64,000 bases of DNA, from positions 24,157,237-24,221,236 of the forward strand of contig OX388307.1 of assembly GCA_947579605.1 (NCBI GenBank), in the 5' to 3' direction. The translations under genes were made by a program, and so were the position numbers. Position 1 is the first letter of the stretch. The number at the start of each line of letters is the position of its first letter. The notes below the pieces were generated by a model, which was not told where the DNA came from, searched no databases, and saw nothing but the letters and a program-made list of their open reading frames with translations. Below, in pieces: positions 19,906-31,895 of the stretch. The DNA comes from Athripsodes cinereus (taxonomy: Eukaryota > Arthropoda > Insecta > Trichoptera > Leptoceridae).

Positions 19906-22154
19906 TTAATTTGAATCAGAATCAATTGACATGCACAAGTGGCACAAGAATAGGTTGAGGTCTTCAGGATCTGGAATGTGTTCATGAAATTTTTTGGGAA
20001 TGCACTTCCGGTGATAACACTTCTGGCATCCGGAGCATGATAAATAATTGGTGGTGGATGACGCACAGATGTAACAAAGCATCTCATTAATATTAGTATT
20101 TTTTTTTTTGAAACTTTTGTATCTCCTTTTTTCTTTTCTAAGTTTTTCTCTCCTTTTTTTTCTAATCTTGCTATTTTTTTATTTTCCTTTTCCTTTTCTA
20201 ATTCTTCTTTTTTATCAATCTTATTTTGTTGATATGCTTTCCAAACTCGGCTTGTTAAAACGTAAGGCATACGCTCCATCTGTCTTTTCCCCTTGCGTTT
20301 CGGGGAATCAGGCCAATGTAAGATTGATTTTAAAGATTTTTTGAGAGTGTCGGAATAATTTTGTGGTATATAGATCTCTTGTGTGCTTGTTGATGGTGTT
20401 GAAACATTTTGAAATTGATTCACAGATTTGTCGATGACTGGGTCTAAATTATTCTCAATGTTTTCATTGCGTATTGTTTGAAAATTTAAGTTTCTTGTAA
20501 CATTTTGTAATTTTCTTTCATCAATTGATTCCGTTATAATTTTTGATGAATCTGGAGTCCTGTCAAAAAAAGTAAATTCATTTTCTATATTAGGGAATAT
20601 CGTCGCTCCCAGGATTTGATCATTTTCACAATCAGTTACACTTGTGGCGTTATTAAAGTTTCTTTCATCAATTACCTCTGTTAAACAAGTTGGTGGTGTT
20701 GGGTTCCTATCAAAAAAGCTTAATTCATTCTCTACGGTAGGGAATATCGATGTTTCTAGAATTTGCACATTTTCAGAATCTGTCAAATAATATTGAAATA
20801 TGTTCCGAAGTGCCACAAGCTCCTCATTATTATCACTTGTTTCTACTTTAAGTTTATCTAAAAGTTTTGCCCCGATAATTTGTTCAAAATTTTCTAAAGA
20901 CAACATTTTTATAGAACTTTCAGAAGAATTTGGACTTGTGTTTACACAGTGACCTAAACATTTAGAAAAATTAATGTTGTTAGGATTCCATGGATACAAT
21001 CCACATGCTCGAAATCCATTTTTTAATGTGTTTTCACTTACGTAATTCTTCAGAACAATATTTAATATTGGTGCAACATTGGATCGAGTCACATCTTTAT
21101 CAGGAAATTCTCGTCTAAATTCCAAAATCCCCTTTCTCCACCCTTCCTTCAATGGTCTAAATGCTGCCACATCAGCTGGTTGAAGTAACCTAGTAGCATT
21201 CGGATAAAGTGCCACAAGATGAATTTTAAGTTCCGAACATAAATCGCTTAAGCTTTTAGAAATGTGGCTCTTATGACCGTCAACAAATAAAATTACAGGT
21301 AATTCAATTTTTGCAGATAATAAGAATGGGTGGAAATGATTGGCAATGTATTCATAGAATACTTCGGCTTTCATCCACCCTGTATCGCTACGACCAATTC
21401 CCCAATCATCTGGTACAGAATCCTGTATTTCTTGGGGTATTCTTACGTACGGGAAAATTAACATGGGTGGAACCATGACACCGGCAGCAGAAAATGTGAA
21501 CATTGCTGTTATTGCTGACTTTGCCACACCATGATCTACTTCGTAAACATTACGTTCACCTTTGGGGGCTAGCACTTTAGAGTTATTTGGGTTTAACAAA
21601 AAACTTGTCTCATCCCCATTAAATATTCTGTTGGGGTTTTCTAACATATTTATTGCATCTTCTTCCCTTAGAACACTTGTTATATTATCAAACCATTTTA
21701 AGATGTCAGGTTTGCTTATATTGCTACTGGCAGGTGTTACCGCTTCACTGGTTCTTTCTGTAATTATGGGATGCCGACGTAAAAATGCCTTATACCAGTG
21801 ATACCCTGGCCTATTATCCTTAAATGGATTAGGCCGCTCATTGATGGTCAAAAATTCTTGGACGCTACAGACAACATCTTCTTTGCGCCTCGGAAATCCT
21901 TTTTTACAACAATTAATAATCCATTCTACTAATGTGTTTTCCTCTTCAAGAGAGAGATAAGGGTTTGGACCATGACTTATTTTTTTAAATTTATCACTTA
22001 ATCTAAACTGCAATGTGGCTCGTGGGATGTTATATTTTTTTGCAATGGCGTTTTTGGAACAACCATGTTTTATTTCTTCCAATGCCTTTTGTATATCGTC
22101 CTCTGTATATTTATTTTTTTTGAGATGCTTCTTGAATTTTTTTATTTTTGGCAT
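19906..22154 (-). CDS. pogo/Tigger-type transposase with C-terminal PHD finger (frameshift)
   Basis: Domains in order: psq-type helix-turn-helix (residues about 10-58, with KNAIAKKYNIPRATLQFRL); CENP-B-type HTH (about 65-135, PGYHWYKAFLRRHP); DDE_1 catalytic core with D181 (FNGDETSF), D292 (LFVDGHKSHIS) and D328 (LLQPADVAAF), a DD35D spacing. A lysine/glutamate-rich tail follows. An A11 run (T at 20099-20109 on plus) shifts the frame; in the other frame the C terminus reads CYICASSTTNYLSCSGC, CYHRKC and FLCHLC, a C4HC3 PHD-type finger ending with TAA at 19908-19906. The enzyme would excise and paste its own element. Only the homopolymer shift breaks an otherwise open gene of about 750 codons, so the copy is young, or the shift is an assembly error. 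Confidence 0.88.
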
Positions 22155-22708
22155 CCTAACCTGTAAAGTTTCAAATTAATGTTTTAACATTCTTCCTTAA
22201 AATTACTTACTAACATAAATAAGTTCATCCAATATTAAGTATTATTTTTCTAAATTATGTAATTATTGGCATGTTAATAACCAGTAATTGGCAATGCCAA
22301 ATCTAATTGTTGTCAGTGACAACTAGTAAATATTGGCACCTGCCAATAACTCCTAAACAGCATGCTAATTATTGCTAAAACATAACCTATATTCTTTTAA
22401 TACAAATTTCAATAATTAATAATTACGCCGCCATAAAATATTTAACACGTGTCACAAATTTATATAATTTACCAAAACCTAGTTATTGGCATACCATGCC
22501 AATAACTACTAATAAAGCATTTTTGCTAGGAGTAATTGGCACCCCGTTTTAAAATGATAATATCTATTTTCACACAAAACTTTATATAAATAAATATATT
22601 AACTAGATATTTGCATACAGTAGTAAAGACTTACCTTCTTGCTATATTAAAATTATACGAAAAATACTGATTTGATGACACTAAGCCACTAACAGATCAA
22701 GTAACATA

Positions 22709-23234
22709 CAGTCTGGCTAAAAAGAGTAGAAAATAATTGAGGGCGCTGCTGTCGTTCATATGGCAATCTTCAACAGAAAGTCAGGGTCACTCTACGGTTT
22801 TACAGTAAACATATGTAAGCGCCATTTTTTTGTTGATTAAAAATAAATCGAATATCACATTTTTATAGATTTTCTGTGTAACAAAAATAAATTGAGACAA
22901 TACCAGAGGGATTAGATTAATTCAATAACCCGGCAATATATAAAAATCTTTGGGACAAGTTTCTCATGCTTATGAGGGTAGGCAAAAAAAAACATTTTTT
23001 TTTAATTTTAAATAAAGTCTCCTTTTAGCTCAATACATTTAGTCCAGCGGTATTCTAACTTTTTTTAAGCCATCCTAAAGAGATGATTTGTCGAATTCTG
23101 TAAAATAGGTCACTGTTTCGGCGATGATTTCTTCCCGCGAAACCATTTTTCCATGTTGGGCAACAATTAAAAATAAAAGTGTTATGATTATAATAATAAT
23201 TAAAATCTTTATTGCATGATAAAAGAACAATTAC

Positions 23235-23270
<36 letters not shown>

Positions 23271-24129
23271 ATGCTATGGGCGAGTTTATCGCATGAAAGC
23301 GATATCTAGAGCTGTGTAAAGCTTATTCAAAAGAATTTGAAACTGAATTGGGTCGATTCGGCACGTAAAACGATATGAAGAGAAAATATACGCAAAAACT
23401 ACTCAAAGAATCTATAAAGGACATTGGGTATACCAGACCCTAATAAAACTCAATTGGTGCTTACATTATTATAGCCGAACTCCATAGATTTTCGTAAATG
23501 TCATCTAAATAAACATAACCTATACTTTATTGAGAGGTTATTAATATCGCGGATTCATCCATAAAAATAACATCGTAAACATATTAAAATGAATAATACT
23601 TAATTTAATATGAATTTGTTGTAATACTAATCGGTTAGAATCGATGTTCGTTTGTAAACATCGCTAAAATCAGACAATGATATGTTGGACATGCAATCCG
23701 CCAAACACTGCACGTAAACATTGTATATAATCTCTCTTGCTCCACTGCGAATAGTTTTATTACTCATTTTATTTATTGCCACTGATTTTAAAACAAAAAT
23801 TCACTGCCTTTTTTACCAATTACGGCCGATTTAATTAAAATAATGATGTTAAGTTTGTAAACTATGATAACAAGATGTCCTGGGTCTGGGTGTTACATGT
23901 ATATGTGTTTAGTGCATTGTATATGTGTATCGCCGTGTTAGTACCCATAATACAAGATTCATATCTTAGTTTGGGACTAGCTCGGTCTGTGTGAATTGTC
24001 TATACGTGTTATGTTATGTTATGTATAATCTTGGATATGTCAGTGAGAATGACAATAAATATTAGTGTTGTCAGAGTGATAAAATGTTAGTTCACCAATA
24101 ATTAATTTCTACTCTTTTTAGCCAGACTG
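22709..24129. mobile_element. 1.4-kb TIR element inserted in the pogo element
   Basis: Both ends begin CAGTCTGGCTAAAAAGAGTA (inverted, continuing GAAA) and are flanked by TA (22707-22708, 24130-24131), so this is Tc1/mariner-like. Inside, on the minus strand near 23160-22985, decayed frames (REEIIAETVTYFTEFDKS, LKKVRIPLD) match the C terminus of mariner transposases. A 31-base A run at about 23239-23269 and ggcgagtttatcgcatgaaa nearby look like a LINE or SINE 3' tail. No intact transposase. Confidence 0.8.
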
Positions 24130-24364
24130 TACGCATTCACTTGAAGAAGACTTAATTTCAACTGTCAAAATTTGATGAAAAAGTATTCCATAGAAAAATA
24201 TTACCACAAACAACATATATTTATGATAGTATTATCTAAATTTATTTTTAAGCGCTCTTTGTCTTAATATTTTTGCTTTTTGTCTTAAACTGCCAACAAC
24301 TGGTACAATGCCAACGATTGGTCAATTTACCCTAGTGAAGATGAAACTTGTTTATGGTCGTTTC

Positions 24365-26062
24365 AGTGAAAGGAACGAGAGTCTAAATCCACCACCTTTT
24401 GACTCACGATTCATTCATTTCCGGACCGTCCCGGCTTCACCAGCGACACCTAGCGGCCATGTATAGAACTGGTTTAAGTGTAAATTATTGTGTGACAGCA
24501 TAGATATATAATACTACATATATAATATATATATATATATATTATATCTATGTGTGACTGTCACGGATAGCCAAGTATTCACAGCAATTTTAAAATTTTC
24601 GACGCCGGGACCCTCTACAGACGGACGCCCGAAGCTTTTTCGTTTGTAACGGTGGCGCATTATTCGTTTTGTTTATTCACGATTTGTTCATTGCCTTGTA
24701 AATTTTGAGAGATAACACAAATTTATAAATCTGATAGTAAGGTTATGAAGTGTATGATCGATAAAAAATTAATGAAATACTGCATCATAAGGCTTTTAAA
24801 TTTACAGGAAAGAAAAATAAAATATTACTGAGGGGAACACAGGAAAATAAATAAAATTATAAACTTGATATTACTGCTATCTGCTGACTGCTATACCCCT
24901 ACAGCATGTCGAACAAGTAATAAGCATGCAGATTGTCCTCTTCGTGCCAATAAAAAATAAGACATTCAGGATTCTTTCGTTTTTCCTTGGAGCACTTGGC
25001 AAAGAAGTGGTCTCCAACTCTTCCGTAAGTTTTCAGGTGTTCGAAAAAATAAAGACACATGAAATTTTAAATTCCAAGTATTTTAATTTTTTGTTGGCAC
25101 AGAAAGGATGGCTTGCATGTTTATTACATGCGGCTGGTATACTGATAGTGTGGAATAGTACATTCAGAATAGGTGCAAATTGTAGTATTTATATTATTAT
25201 GTGAAGTTTTGAGACCATTTGCCTATTCCATGACACTCGATAACTTGTGGAAAATAGTGGGAGACCAAATATTTATTTCTATTTATTATTTACTTTACAT
25301 TGATTACAAGCAAGTTCGTAATTTATTTTTTCTTCTTAATAAATTTGCGTTATCTCTCGAAATGTATAAGGCAATGAACAAATTTAATCATGAATAAACA
25401 AAACGAATAATGCGTCGCCGTTACAAACGTAAACATAAGCTTCGTGCGTCCGTCTGTAGATGGTCCCGGCGTCGAAAATTTTAAAATTGCTGTGAATACT
25501 AGGCTATCCGACTGTCACAGATTGACAGATGACTTAAAATGGATGTGGTTGTCAAAACGAAAATGACGAAATTTGAAAACGTATTACTATAATAATCTGT
25601 TGGATCAGTATATCTGGGGATAGCGCAAACATAATAGTTACTCATCAAAAACTGTTGTTTGTTTTTACTAACTTACTAATATAATGTGAGTTATTGCCAA
25701 TTTTGTTATAGTGTCAATATTTCATAAATAATACGCTTTGAGAATCAAAAGTGAGTTATAGTGTCAATCATTTTTAAAAATTGTTATGGGCATGTTTTTA
25801 ATGACATAAAATTTACTTTGTCTTATAAAATCTATATAACAAAATAGCTACTTTGGAGGAGGGTGGCCATATGAACATAAAGTGGGTGACTGGTTACAAG
25901 AATTCAACACATAGTATATAGGGAGGCAGCTTTTAAATTTGGCGCCTTGATTTAATTATTATTTCAGTTCTACACATGACCGCTAGGTATCGCTGGTGAA
26001 ACTAGGATTGCCCGGAAATGAATGAATCGTGAAAGGTGGTGGATTTAGACTCTCGTCGATTA
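24365..26062. mobile_element. Nested inverted-repeat structure (two concentric TIR elements)
   Basis: The outer arms, 24370-24465 and 25968-26060, share (inverted) CGAGAGTCTAAATCCACCAC, then gattcattcatttccgg and caccagcgacacctagcgg. The inner arms, 24547-24715 and 25345-25525, share GTATTCACAGCAATTTTAAA, attttcgacgccgggacc, and a later aataatgcgccgccgttac-like part. The inner core (24880-24965) holds gcatgcagattgtcctcttc, a LINE tail motif also seen at 57080. No transposase is recognised. Confidence 0.65.
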
Positions 26063-26189
26063 TACACCGTATTTGACAGATATTCTTGAAGGATGTTTGA
26101 CATTTCGATACCAACCGTATGGCAAGCATCGCTGATGTCGTATATTCTATTTCTATGGGAACGACCGGAGAAAATAAGGAATCGTCGTC

Positions 26190-26284
26190 ATCGCTAGTGA
26201 TCACTATTGATGAAAAGCCTGTTCACACTTGTTCATCTTGGAGGATCATCCGGAGTGATCACTGAAAGTGAACGTATGTGAACG
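26190..26284. repeat. Half copy of fold-back MITE (family of 31718-31895)
   Basis: Matches the right half of the palindromic MITE at 31718-31895: gtgatcactattgatgaaa, cacttgttcatcttggagga, tcatccggagtgatcactga and gtatgtgaacgaccct. Confidence 0.75.
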
Positions 26285-26576
26285 ACCCTTTAGACTCTTC
26301 TCCTCCCCGAATAGCCGATAGGCCATTAAAATATCTTACAAATTCACGGGAAGAAAAATTACGAAGGAAATTAATAACGCCATACATTTTTAATTTCAAT
26401 AAAAAAAAAATATGGACGACGATAATATTGCAACAATAGACCATTAAAGGATGACGTCACAGGAAAATCATTGAGGGGCATCAGGCATCCCAACACAACA
26501 GACGATTACGGTGTAATATTAGGTGGAACGCCTAAAGAATACCTAATAATCAAAAAAACTGTCAGTGTCGATTTTG

Positions 26577-26722
26577 TTAAGTAGCATTCACATTACTTCA
26601 CTTTGGATGATCATCCAGAGTGTCAGGGTCAAACCTGTTCATCGAAAGTGAACACGTCTGTTCACATTTGTTCATCCTATGCTTTCACTGCCATGTCTAC
26701 TTTCTCACTCATGTTGTAGTAG
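26577..26722. repeat. Dispersed fold-back-type repeat, copy 2
   Basis: About 96% identical by eye to 18961-19105 over GTTAAGTAGCATTCACATT through gttcatcctatgctttcac and ctcactcatgttgta. It ends just before the cccggttttggacacttta boxes. Confidence 0.7.
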
Positions 26723-26727
26723 ATGAC

Positions 26728-26985
26728 CCGGTTTTGGACACTTTAAGAAATTTTCGTCCGAACACGAAGCAGTACGAAGTTGTAAAAAGAGTGGGATTTA
26801 TTTTTATTTTTTTCTCTTACAGTCCAATCGTTATTCTCCTAGAAAAGAACAAAAACAGTATTTGAGAATCGCTTAATAAATAAATAAAAAATAAAAAGTC
26901 CGACAAGGTCGAAAAACACCGGTTTTGGACACTTTACCCCCGGTTTTGGACATCCGTTGTACCAGTTTTGGACACTTTATTGCAC
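26728..26985 (+). repeat. CCGGTTTTGGACACTTTA box cluster
   Basis: Boxes at 26728, 26919, 26940 and 26962 (variants ccggttttggacatcc and ccagttttggacacttta). Related inverted or diverged boxes are at 31529 (ggtgtccaaaactg), 31555 (gccggttgtggacac) and 31577. They bracket the LINE at 27240-31115 and may be subterminal repeats of a decayed DNA transposon into which the LINE inserted. Confidence 0.5.
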
Positions 26986-27267
26986 ATAGGTTTTTAATCT
27001 TTTAAATTAATATAAAATAAAAGAAATGAGTTTTTTATACCGTGTATTATTAAAATTATAAACAAAGGATATGAATTAACTCTATATCTATAATAATGTT
27101 CAGGAAAAAGGTTTTTCTCCAAAATTTAGAAAAAAAAAATAAACTTCTTCTATTATTCCATCACGACATATCCCACAAGTGAGGTAGCCAGCAAACGAGT
27201 CTCATGAAATAATTACGAAGATGTCCTCTCCATGCTTACAAAAAATTAAGACTGGGGTGAACACTAT

Positions 27268-27552
27268 GTGAGAGAAGACTTCAATATAACACGGTGCTAC
27301 AAGTGTCAAGGATTTAGCCACCGATCACATGAATGTAAAAGAAATACTGTGTGTGGAAAATGTGCAGAAAATCACAGTACAACCGATTGTCTGTCAAATA
27401 TTGTTAAATGTATAAATTGCACAACAAATAAGGACAGACATGCAGATGTCAATCACACAGCATATAGTTATAAATGTCCAGCCTATATGAGTAAAGTCGC
27501 AATGGCAAAAGAGAGAATAAACTATAATACTAATCAAGAAACAAAAAACTAA
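27268..27552 (+). CDS. LINE ORF1 C-terminal part: three zinc knuckles
   Basis: Contains CYKCQGFSHRSHEC (CCHC), CGKCAENHSTTDC (CCHC) and CINCTTNKDRHADVNH followed by CPAY, the triple knuckle array at the end of gag-like ORF1 proteins of jockey-type LINEs, which bind element RNA. The N-terminal portion is missing; upstream DNA shows no continuing frame. ORF2 overlaps its last codons. Confidence 0.78.
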   Translation: MREDFNITRCYKCQGFSHRSHECKRNTVCGKCAENHSTTDCLSNIVKCINCTTNKDRHADVNHTAYSYKCPAYMSKVAMAKERINYNTNQETKN

Positions 27553-30348
27553 CAATCTTATATGCCAATGCTCGTAGCATACGAAACAAACTTGACGAGA
27601 TGCACATCATTACTAAGAAACACCTCCCAGACATACTTATTCTTTGCGAGACATGGTTGCAAGGTACTGAGGTAGACTATTTCAACTTATATGGATATTG
27701 TGCAGTCTTTAACTGTAGAGATCATGGAAACAGAGGTGGTGGGACAGCAATCTACATAAAAAATACACTTAATCACAAATTACTGTATAGCGATCAAAAA
27801 TACAACGTGTTAATTATAGAAGTCATATTGCACAATACACGACAAAAATTTGGCACATTCTATAGGTCTCCTACATTAGACCCTATGAACGAATTCATAA
27901 ATGACTTCGATGACTTATTATCAAAATATAATGGAATATTACTAGTAGGTGATGCTAATATTGACTTACTCGAAAAAAGTATTTCAACAGCCACATATAA
28001 ATCAATGATTTATTCAAATAACTACAAAATAATCAATAAACTTGACTCGATTGAAGCTACTAGAACTACAGATACATCTAAAACAATAATTGATCACATC
28101 ATTGACAATTCGCCAAGGAATAAGCATTATATTCAACTGCTCGATTGGCCGAGTCTAGATCACAAACTTATAAAAATAAATATAACAAACTTTACCAAAA
28201 TAAAGCAGAAAATGAGAATTCGTCAATTCAAAAGATTAAATTTAGAGTCGTTTAAAAATACAGTGAAAAACAGTATTGATACATTAGACATAGATCCAAG
28301 CTTTGAAAAATTAAGTGACATAATTGCTAAAGCCAAACTAGCCTCCACCACAACCAAACTTCACCGTGTGAGAAAAGGCAATGACTGGATGACTTCAGAC
28401 TTGATACAAGAAATTAATACTAGAAACAAATTATATGCAAAACTCAAATCTTCTAACTATACTGAAGCTGACAAAAATAATTATAAACAACAAAAAAATT
28501 ACGTCACTGCAGAAATTAAAAGAGCAAAGAAAATCTATTTAAATTCCAAGATTCTAACTGCTCAAGGAAACAGTAAAAAGATGTGGAAAACAATAAATGA
28601 AGTCATTCACAACCAAACCGATTCAAAATTCGATGAAATTGATGAATTAATAACTACCCACGGAAAGACACAGGATTCACACGAGATTGCAGATGAAATA
28701 AATAAGTATTTTGCTACAATTGGTGAAAAACTCTATGAAACTCTTAAAAGCAAAGGATATCAGAAGATAAACCAAACAGATTCTCATAAGAATCCAATCA
28801 ACAGTATTTTTCTAAAACCAACTGACAATACTGAAGTCAGTAATATAATACTAAATTTAAAAAACAGTTCATCCTCTGGACATGATAGCATCACGGCAAA
28901 AGATCTTAAAAGTCTCCGTTGTATAATATCTGAAAGTATAGCACAAATTATTAATAAATGTATGACAGATGGAAACTTTCCTGAATACCTCAAGAAAACA
29001 ATCATCACGCCTATCCACAAATCTGGCCCAAAAAATGAAGCCGTTAATTACAGGCCCATAAGTATCTTAAGTACCTACATTTAGCAAGATATTTGAAAAT
29101 ATTCTGAAGACCCGAATTGAAAATTATGTCGACAATCACGGAGGTTTCGATCCATATCAATATGGATTTTTAAAAGAAAGTAACACGACTGCAGCATTAG
29201 TAGACGCTTTCAATTATATAAATCAAGAATTGGATCAAGGAAACTATGTAGTAGCAGTATTTATAGATCTATCTAAGGCATTTGACACGGTCAACCACGT
29301 CACTCTCCTGAAATCACTACATGATCTTGGTATCAGAGGCACAGCACATAAACTCATTGATAGTTATCTGAAAAACAGAACAATCGTAACTAAAAATAAA
29401 GAAAGCATCAGCAAACCTGAATTTCTCAAGATTGGAGTACCACAAGGATCTATTCTGGGGCCTTTACTTTACCTTTTGTATATAAATAGCCTCAGATATC
29501 AGAACCTCTCTAGTAGGTATTTTGTTTACGCAGACGATACTCTCCTTGTGTTTAGTGGCAAAGATGAATTACAATTGGAAAGAACTATAAATGAAGAACT
29601 AAATAAATATGCATCATGGTTATATACGAACTCACTGACAGTTAATGAGAAAAAGACTACTTACCTAATACTCAAACAAAAAAACAAAAGAAAGATCAAC
29701 ATAAACCTACATATAAATGGAACTAATATAACACAAACCGATAAGGTGAAATATCTAGGGCTGGAAGTGGATGATTCCCTAAACTGGTCAGGCCATGTTC
29801 AAAATAAATTAGACCAACTCTCACCCCTTGTAGGAGTCATGCGAAGAGCAGAAATGTTTAACAATAATACAAAAAACTTAATATACAACTCCTTTATACT
29901 ACCACGCATTACTTACGGTATGGTAGTGTGGTCACAATGCAGTATATTAACTCGAGCATCTATTCAACGCCTTATGAATAAAGCCCTTAAGATGATTTTT
30001 GGCTTACATAGATTCACCAAAACAATTGAATTGTACAAAATTACAAATAAACTTAATTTGGAGCAGCTCATTCTCATCGAAAAAACCAAACACCTACATA
30101 AAGTAAAGAAAGGTAAAATGAAGTCCAACATCAAAATAACCACTAATAACAATCTCCATAACCACAACACAAGATCAATCAATCACCTTAGGTCTACGAT
30201 TCCTAGAACTAACCGCAAACGCAACGGATTCCTGCATTCTACAATCAACATCTATAACAAACTACCAGAAAATGTAAAGAACGCCAGAAGCATCCATATA
30301 TTCAAGAAAAATATTAAAAAATACATAAAACAAAGTGATTTCCATTGA
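27548..30348 (+). CDS. LINE ORF2: endonuclease and reverse transcriptase, one frameshift
   Basis: The first segment, to about 29075, carries the APE-type endonuclease: ILYANARSIRNKLDEM, LILCETWL, GGGTAIYIK, GTFYRSP, GDANIDLLE, and a catalytic SLDHKLI near its end. The RT fingers follow (SSSGHDSITAKDLK, NYRPISILST). About 4 extra bases at 29080-29085 put a stop after STYI; the other frame resumes FSKIFENILKTRIE, then VAVFIDLSKAFDTVNH (first RT aspartate), GVPQGSILGPLLYLLYIN, FVYADDTLLVF (catalytic pair) and VKYLGLEVDDSLNW (thumb). The C terminus has NHNTRSINHLRS and IYNKLPENVKN. All catalytic residues are kept; the lesion is single. Confidence 0.86.
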
Positions 30349-31115
30349 GACAACATCTAAATGTCAATGATTTTAGTCGTATAAAAAATTAACTTCTCAA
30401 TAATTTGACATAGTTTTTGGATGCTAATAAGACTTTTTATGTGTTGTAATATCATTGTATTATTTGCAAAATTTTCCTAATCACTTAATTATTTATATCT
30501 AGTTTACAACAAGATAATGTGTAGGTTTTTGTATATGTATGTATTACACAGTCGTCAAAATTGTTTTCGTTTATTAAAAGATTGTTCTTATATAATAGTT
30601 AAATTATTCAGTTTTTGTTAACTATTTTTGCTCTTTCAATTTTATTACTCATTGCAATATAATATTGTTTTATTTATTTCTAAATGATTTGATATAATTT
30701 TGGATCGTATCTTTAAAGGATTAAATATGTTTGATCTGATTTTACCTATTTGATAAGATTTGACAAATGATTGATTATTTATTATAAATTGTAAATAAAA
30801 GTTTAAATGTAAATTATTAATCATAAATTAATTATTTAATTACTATGAGACTTTTAAATTTTAACTATTTAAGAGATTTTTGGCTTTTTATAAGATTTTT
30901 TATTTACATAAAACTTCTACAATTTTAATTTAGTATCTTAAATTCATTATTGTTTTTATTATATCATTTATTTATTGTTCCCCTCATACCAGCAATTATT
31001 ATATGCTGATTGGGGAATTATAAAACTTTTAATACGTTATTATGCTAATTGTAAATTGTACCATATACCATTGTAAAAAAATTATACTGAATAAAATTAT
31101 TATATTATTATATTA
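30349..31115 (+). other. 3' UTR of the LINE
   Basis: Very AT-rich, with no coding signal, ending in a (TTATTA)-type tail. The sequence following it (gacattcaggat) also occurs after a LINE-tail motif at 24958. Confidence 0.5.
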
Positions 31116-31717
31116 AAGACATTCAGGATGGGTGGCAAACATCATCGCTGAATTTAAAATAAAAAATATCTTTGTGCTTACACCCATCCGACTTTTACGG
31201 GGCACTTGAAAACTTGTGAAAAAGAGTGGGAGATCAATTTTTGTCGGGTGCTCTACAGAACAATAAGAGTAAAAGGTTTTACTACTACTACTACTACTGT
31301 TTTTATCAAAATTAAAATAAAAACAAACATATTGAACACTATAATCATATTTAAGCCATTGAATCATGCCAAATTGTATTCGAAGAGATCAATTTCAATT
31401 GACAAAATAGAAATTAGTTTCTCTGTCTCTTGTGTAAAATTAAGGTTAGAGTAGCACCATTTTAATGTTTTTTTCTCCTTAAAGTGTAAAAATATTCATT
31501 TTCTTATAAGAATTTTCCATTTTATTACGGTGTCCAAAACTGAAACACTATGTGAGCCGGTTGTGGACACGTTCGTATCCAAAACTAGAACAATTGTTAT
31601 ATTGCTGCACTAGTTGTAAACATGCAAGATTGTTATAAAACAAATGAGTGACGTTATGAAATATTGTTAAAAATATATTCTTAAGACTTCTACCTAATAG
31701 TTTAAACGGTTACATTA
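31116..31717. other. Repeat-derived spacer
   Basis: 31195-31245 (ggcacttgaaaacttgtgaa, gtgggagatcaa) is similar to 25229-25275, so both belong to an unnamed repeat. A short (ACT)n tract lies at 31280-31300. Diverged ggacac boxes occur at 31529-31590. Confidence 0.4.
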
Positions 31718-31895
31718 AGGGTCGTTCACATACGTTCACTTTCAGTGATCACTCCGGATGATCCTCCAAGATGAACAAGTGTGAACAGGCGTTTCATCAA
31801 TAGTGATCACTAGCGATGAAACGTCCGTTCACACTTGTTCATCTTGGAGGATCATCCGGAGTGATCACTGAAAGTGAACGTATGTGAACGACCCT
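31718..31895. mobile_element. Palindromic fold-back MITE
   Basis: Almost its entire length is an inverted repeat: AGGGTCGTTCACATACGTTC, actttcagtgatcactccgg, atgatcctccaagatgaaca at the left, mirrored to cgaccct at the right, with a short centre at 31790-31812. There is a half copy at 26190-26284. Confidence 0.88.

Larger units (their letters stand above)
19456..24332 (-). mobile_element. pogo-superfamily DNA transposon, 4.9 kb with nested insertion
   Basis: TIRs GGGTAAAATGACCAGTCGTT (left) and GGGTAAATTGACCAATCGTT (reverse complement of right), both continuing GGCA, are flanked by TA on each side (19454-19455, 24333-24334), the Tc1/mariner/pogo target duplication. It contains the transposase at 19906-22154 and at least eleven TTGGCA-type boxes in the non-coding parts on both sides (near 19474, 19664, 19685, 19706, 22263, 22286, 22330, 22486, 22540, 24292, 24308). 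The element at 22709-24129 is a later insertion; without it the length is about 3.46 kb. Confidence 0.85.
27240..31115 (+). mobile_element. Near-complete non-LTR retrotransposon (jockey/CR1 supergroup)
   Basis: 5'-truncated ORF1 (27268-27552) and an almost full ORF2 (27548-30348), followed by about 760 bp of AT-rich 3' UTR ending in ttattatattattatatta. It has an apurinic endonuclease and a reverse transcriptase; no RNase H is seen. I cannot fix the clade from sequence alone. Confidence 0.82.

Noticed and set aside
20108..20344. Leu/Phe-rich plus-strand frame resembling membrane segments
   Set aside because: Antisense of the lysine/glutamate-rich tail of the pogo transposase.
26620..26865. 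81-residue plus-strand frame (VDDPVLDTLRNFRP)
   Set aside because: Begins inside a dispersed repeat and runs through the GGTTTTGGACACTTTA box; the peptide is a by-product of the box sequence.
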